From: Rhodanobacteraceae bacterium
GTDB lineage: Bacteria > Pseudomonadota > Gammaproteobacteria > Xanthomonadales > Ahniellaceae
DNA length: 64,000 bases
Direction: 5' to 3'
Assembly: GCA_016708465.1 (NCBI GenBank)
Contig: JADJFT010000004.1
Location: 62,001-126,000 of the forward strand
In this document: piece after piece, positions 61,063 to 64,000 of the stretch
Layout of the letters: each line of letters starts with the position of its first letter
Position numbering within the stretch: the stretch's first letter is position 1
Notes under the pieces: model-generated
What the model was told of the DNA's origin: nothing
The model's input: only the letters and a program-made list of their open reading frames with translations
Databases searched by the model: none
Translations under genes and position numbers: made by a program

Positions 61063-64000
61063 TCACGGAATCAGGATTCTCGCCAGTCCGAGTTTTTCGG
61101 CCTCCGCTTCGACCTTGGCGAGTTCGTCATCTCGCAGTGCCGCAATCGCCGTTTCACGTTGGGCGAGTTCGGCAAGCAGAACGTCGGCGCGATCGAGCAT
61201 GGATTGCGTCGGCGTGTGGTCGGAGTCGTTGATCCACGAATACAGTGGGGCGAGCTGTGAATAGAGTTTTGCGCCACCGCCACGACCGCTGAGAATGTCG
61301 TAATTCACCACTGCTTCGGGATTGTGCAGGGTGCCTTCGACAACATTGACCTGAGTGCTCGCCGCGTCGATGGCAGCGATCAGTGCAGTGCTGTTCGGCA
61401 GCGATGCGGCGTGCTTCGCGAATACATCGAGTTGCTCGCGCACGGCGCGCACGCGGTCGATCGACCGCGACAGTCGCGTGAGTGCGTCGCGGGTACGGAT
61501 TGCGAGTGCGTGGTTCGCACGCAGTTCGTCGGCGCTGATCGTTGAACGCGGATCAGCGAGAATTTCCAGCGTTGTCGTGGCGCGATGGCCATCGGCGTCG
61601 AGTTCCAGCGTGTAGCTGCCGGGTAAAGCCAGCGGCCCGGTTTCTGGATCACCCATGTCAGCCTTGAATGCGATGCGCCGCGCGCCGTCTTCGCGCAGAT
61701 TCCAGATCGTTTCGTTGAATCCTGTTTCGGCGCTGATCTCTGCTTCTGGCGGTCCCGAAGGCTCGTCCGGATCATCCTCGGGATACTTGCCCGGCTTCTT
61801 TTCGCTGCTCAGCGTGCGCACGACGTGGCCATTACTGTCCTTGATGGTCAGTGACAGCGGCTGTTTTGGTGCCTCGGCCAGCCAATAATGCAACAGCGCG
61901 CCTTCGTTGCTCTCGTCGAATGTGCCGGTCGCCATATCAGCCCAACTGCTGTCCTCGCGAAAGCGATACGTCGGACGGGTCGCGAACAGATGCGCGGCTT
62001 GCTTGCGCACGCCGTCGTCGAATGCGCGTAGCGACGCGATTTGCTCCAGTGCCCAGATACCTCGCCCGCGCGTGCCGATCACGAGATCGCCGTGCTTGAT
62101 CTCCATGTCGATCACCGTTGCTGGTGGCAAGTTGAGTCGGAGTTCGCTGAAGCTGGCGCCGCTATCACGCGAGTACCAGACACCGTGTTCGCTGCCGAGG
62201 TAGATGAAGCGTGCGTCTTCCGGATCGACACGCACCGAGTACAACGGCAGGTCAGTGGGTAAGCCTTTGCTGAGTTGCTGCCAGGACTGGCCGAAATTAT
62301 GGGTGACGAACAGATACGGTTTACGGTCATCGAGACGATAACGATGCGCCACGAACCAAGCGGTACCGGCGTCGCTGCGCGAAGGCTCGATGCCGTCAAT
62401 GGTGGCCCATTCCGGCATCGACTTCGGCGTGATGTTGGTCCAATTCGCACCGTCGTCTCGCGTCACATGGACGAGACCATCATCGCTGCCGACCCAGATT
62501 ACGCCACGCTGCACGCGCGATTCGGCAATCGAGAAGATGCTGCCGAAAACCTCGACACCGGTGTTGTCGCCGGTGATCGGTCCGCCCGACCACAACTGCT
62601 TGGACTCGTCGTCACGGGTCAGATCCGGGCTGATCGCTGCCCAAGTCTGGCCTTGGTCTGTGGTCCGGAATAATACGTTGCTGCCGTGATACAGGCCGCC
62701 GTCGCGGAATGGTGAAGCTGCGGCTGGTGCGGTCCACTGAAAACGGTATGGATACTGTTTCGGCGGAATACCCGAGCCGTTGTAATGCGAGACCGAGATA
62801 TTGCGGTACTGCCCGCTTCCTTCGACATAGTGCGAGAGATAGCCCATGTATTCGCCGGCGTAGATGTGGCCGGGACGGAACGGGTCGTAGACGAAGTCAC
62901 CGGCCTCGCCACCACCGGCGTTGAACCATTCGGCCACCGAATGCGGGCCACGCAGGCTGCGCGATGGGCCGCTGGCGGTGCCCCAGTCCTGCATCGTGCC
63001 GCCGACATGATACGGCACGCGATCATCGACATCGATGTTGTAGAACTGCGCAATCGGCAGCAGCGGATGCGCCCAGGTTTGGCCGCCGTCGAGGGATACG
63101 TCGATGCCACCATCGTTGCCATTCACCATGCGCTGTGGATCGACCGGGTCGATCCAGACATCGTGGTGATCGCCATGGTGCGGGCCGTCGACCTGATGCA
63201 CGCTGTTTCCGCCATCGCGCGATTGCATCAGCGCGACTTGCGGGAACCAGACCACATCCGCATTCTGTGGATCGACGGTGATCGTCATGTAATACCAAGC
63301 ACGCTGAGTCAATACCGGGTGGTCATTGATGCGCTTCCATTCGCTGCCGCCATCGTCGCTGCGAAATAACCCACCGTGTTCCGCTTCGATCAATGCGTAG
63401 ATGCGGCCCTGCCTGCTGGGTGCAAAGGCAACGCCGACCTTGCCGACCACGCCTTTCGGCAGAACATCGTGCATGACGCGCTCGAAGCTGGCACCGCCAT
63501 CGCTGGAGCGGAACAGTCCACCGCCTTCGCCGCCACTCTGCAGCGACCATGGTGTTCGCCGCATCTGCCACATGCCGGCATAAACGATGCGCGGATTGTG
63601 CGGATCGATCGCAACATCGGACGCACCAGTGTCGGCATCGACCTTGAGGACTTGCGACCAAGTTCCGCCGCCATCCAGCGTGCGATAAACACCGCGCTGC
63701 GGACCGTGGCCGAAGGGTGAGCCGAGCACCGCCGCCAGTGCGATATCGGGATTGTGCGGATGCACCGCGATCGTACCGATCTGACCCTTGAGAGCCAGTA
63801 CCTGCTTCCATGACGCGCCAGCATCAGTAGAGCGCCAAATGCCGTCACCAATCGCGACATTGCCACGCGGGTTGGCTTCGCCGCTGCCGACATAGATCAC
63901 GTTCTGGTCGCTGGGTGCAACAGCGATCGAACCAATCGACTGCGTCGATTCCGTGTCGAAAATGGGTGCCCAGTCGATGCCATTGTTACTCGACTTCCAG
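61063..64000 (-). CDS. BNR/sortilin-like beta-propeller protein, N-terminus beyond window
   Basis: At least 978 residues; the frame is open through the right edge, so the start is missing. The visible N-terminal two thirds are tandem BNR/VPS10-type propeller repeats (DGIWRSTDAGASWKQV, FRSSDGGASFERVMHDVLPK, MQSRDGGNSVHQVDGPHHGD, VWYSRDSGASFSELRLNLPP). The C-terminal third has an Ig-like domain (LTIKDSNGHVVRTLSSEKKP, GPLALPGSYTLELDADGHRA) and helices (LTRLSRSIDRVRAVREQLDV). This architecture is that of large secreted glycosyl-hydrolase-like or sortilin-like proteins of Xanthomonadales and Bacteroidetes; the activity is unknown. Confidence 0.85.
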   Translation of the reverse strand, partial: WKSSNNGIDWAPIFDTESTQSIGSIAVAPSDQNVIYVGSGEANPRGNVAIGDGIWRSTDAGASWKQVLALKGQIGTIAVHPHNPDIALAAVLGSPFGHGPQRGVYRTLDGGGTWSQVLKVDADTGASDVAIDPHNPRIVYAGMWQMRRTPWSLQSGGEGGGLFRSSDGGASFERVMHDVLPKGVVGKVGVAFAPSRQGRIYALIEAEHGGLFRSDDGGSEWKRINDHPVLTQRAWYYMTITVDPQNADVVWFPQVALMQSRDGGNSVHQVDGPHHGDHHDVWIDPVDPQRMVNGNDGGIDVSLDGGQTWAHPLLPIAQFYNIDVDDRVPYHVGGTMQDWGTASGPSRSLRGPHSVAEWFNAGGGEAGDFVYDPFRPGHIYAGEYMGYLSHYVEGSGQYRNISVSHYNGSGIPPKQYPYRFQWTAPAAASPFRDGGLYHGSNVLFRTTDQGQTWAAISPDLTRDDESKQLWSGGPITGDNTGVEVFGSIFSIAESRVQRGVIWVGSDDGLVHVTRDDGANWTNITPKSMPEWATIDGIEPSRSDAGTAWFVAHRYRLDDRKPYLFVTHNFGQSWQQLSKGLPTDLPLYSVRVDPEDARFIYLGSEHGVWYSRDSGASFSELRLNLPPATVIDMEIKHGDLVIGTRGRGIWALEQIASLRAFDDGVRKQAAHLFATRPTYRFREDSSWADMATGTFDESNEGALLHYWLAEAPKQPLSLTIKDSNGHVVRTLSSEKKPGKYPEDDPDEPSGPPEAEISAETGFNETIWNLREDGARRIAFKADMGDPETGPLALPGSYTLELDADGHRATTTLEILADPRSTISADELRANHALAIRTRDALTRLSRSIDRVRAVREQLDVFAKHAASLPNSTALIAAIDAASTQVNVVEGTLHNPEAVVNYDILSGRGGGAKLYSQLAPLYSWINDSDHTPTQSMLDRADVLLAELAQRETAIAALRDDELAKVEAEAEKLGLARILIP

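Overview
The window reads as one GC-rich chromosomal segment of a gammaproteobacterium, most likely of the order Lysobacterales (Xanthomonadales), near Dokdonella, Ahniella or Rhodanobacteraceae. The grounds are the family resemblance of the housekeeping proteins (AhcY, MetK, DbpA, TilS, XseB, IspA, TldD/PmbA, DarP, GTP-type PckG), a SAH riboswitch before ahcY, abundant c-di-GMP and Ser/Thr-kinase signalling, and three secreted proteins ending in a short IF-x-N-G-F-E-like tail that I associate with this group. No rRNA, tRNA, CRISPR array, prophage or plasmid feature was seen. The only mobile DNA is a decayed IS21-family remnant near 18.1-18.5 kb.

Layout. 1-3.85 kb: two paralogous unknown proteins, then riboswitch-controlled ahcY. 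4-6.5 kb: an HD-GYP protein lacking its HD histidine, and a GGDEF-EAL protein. 6.5-12.5 kb: dbpA, a glycine-rich secreted protein, metK and a secreted M36-type metalloprotease. 12.7-15.9 kb: a propeller-Y_Y_Y-GGDEF sensor. 15.9-18.6 kb: CoA-transferase scoAB, a small unknown gene, and a membrane-protein gene truncated by the IS21 remnant. 18.7-26.7 kb: an outer-membrane porin, a nitrite reductase NirS carrying an extra N-terminal cytochrome c, and two TonB-dependent receptors (one heme-type). 26.9-33.8 kb: pckG, a methyltransferase coupled to pyrF, tldD, darP and pmbA. 33.9-40.7 kb: envelope proteins of unknown role, including two OmpA-domain proteins and lipoproteins. 40.9-47.6 kb: two ECF sigma/Ser-Thr kinase modules arranged back to back. 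47.6-57.9 kb: one minus-strand run with lhgO-like, ispA, xseB and tilS, and upstream of them a seven-gene lipid-modification module whose six internal junctions are all 4-bp ATGA overlaps. 58-64 kb: rsuA and rsmC, a phytase-like lipoprotein, and a large BNR/sortilin-like protein cut by the window edge.

A striking property is the number of single-base frame breaks in otherwise well-conserved genes: about a dozen, many in short homopolymers. They include two compensating breaks that hide the signal peptide of a TonB receptor. I read most of these as sequence errors rather than gene death and annotate such genes across the break.

The strongest candidates for less-described biology are the lipid module, the mirrored sigma-kinase pair, the cytochrome-NirS fusion with its Fnr/Dnr-type site, and the shared C-terminal tail on unrelated secreted proteins.
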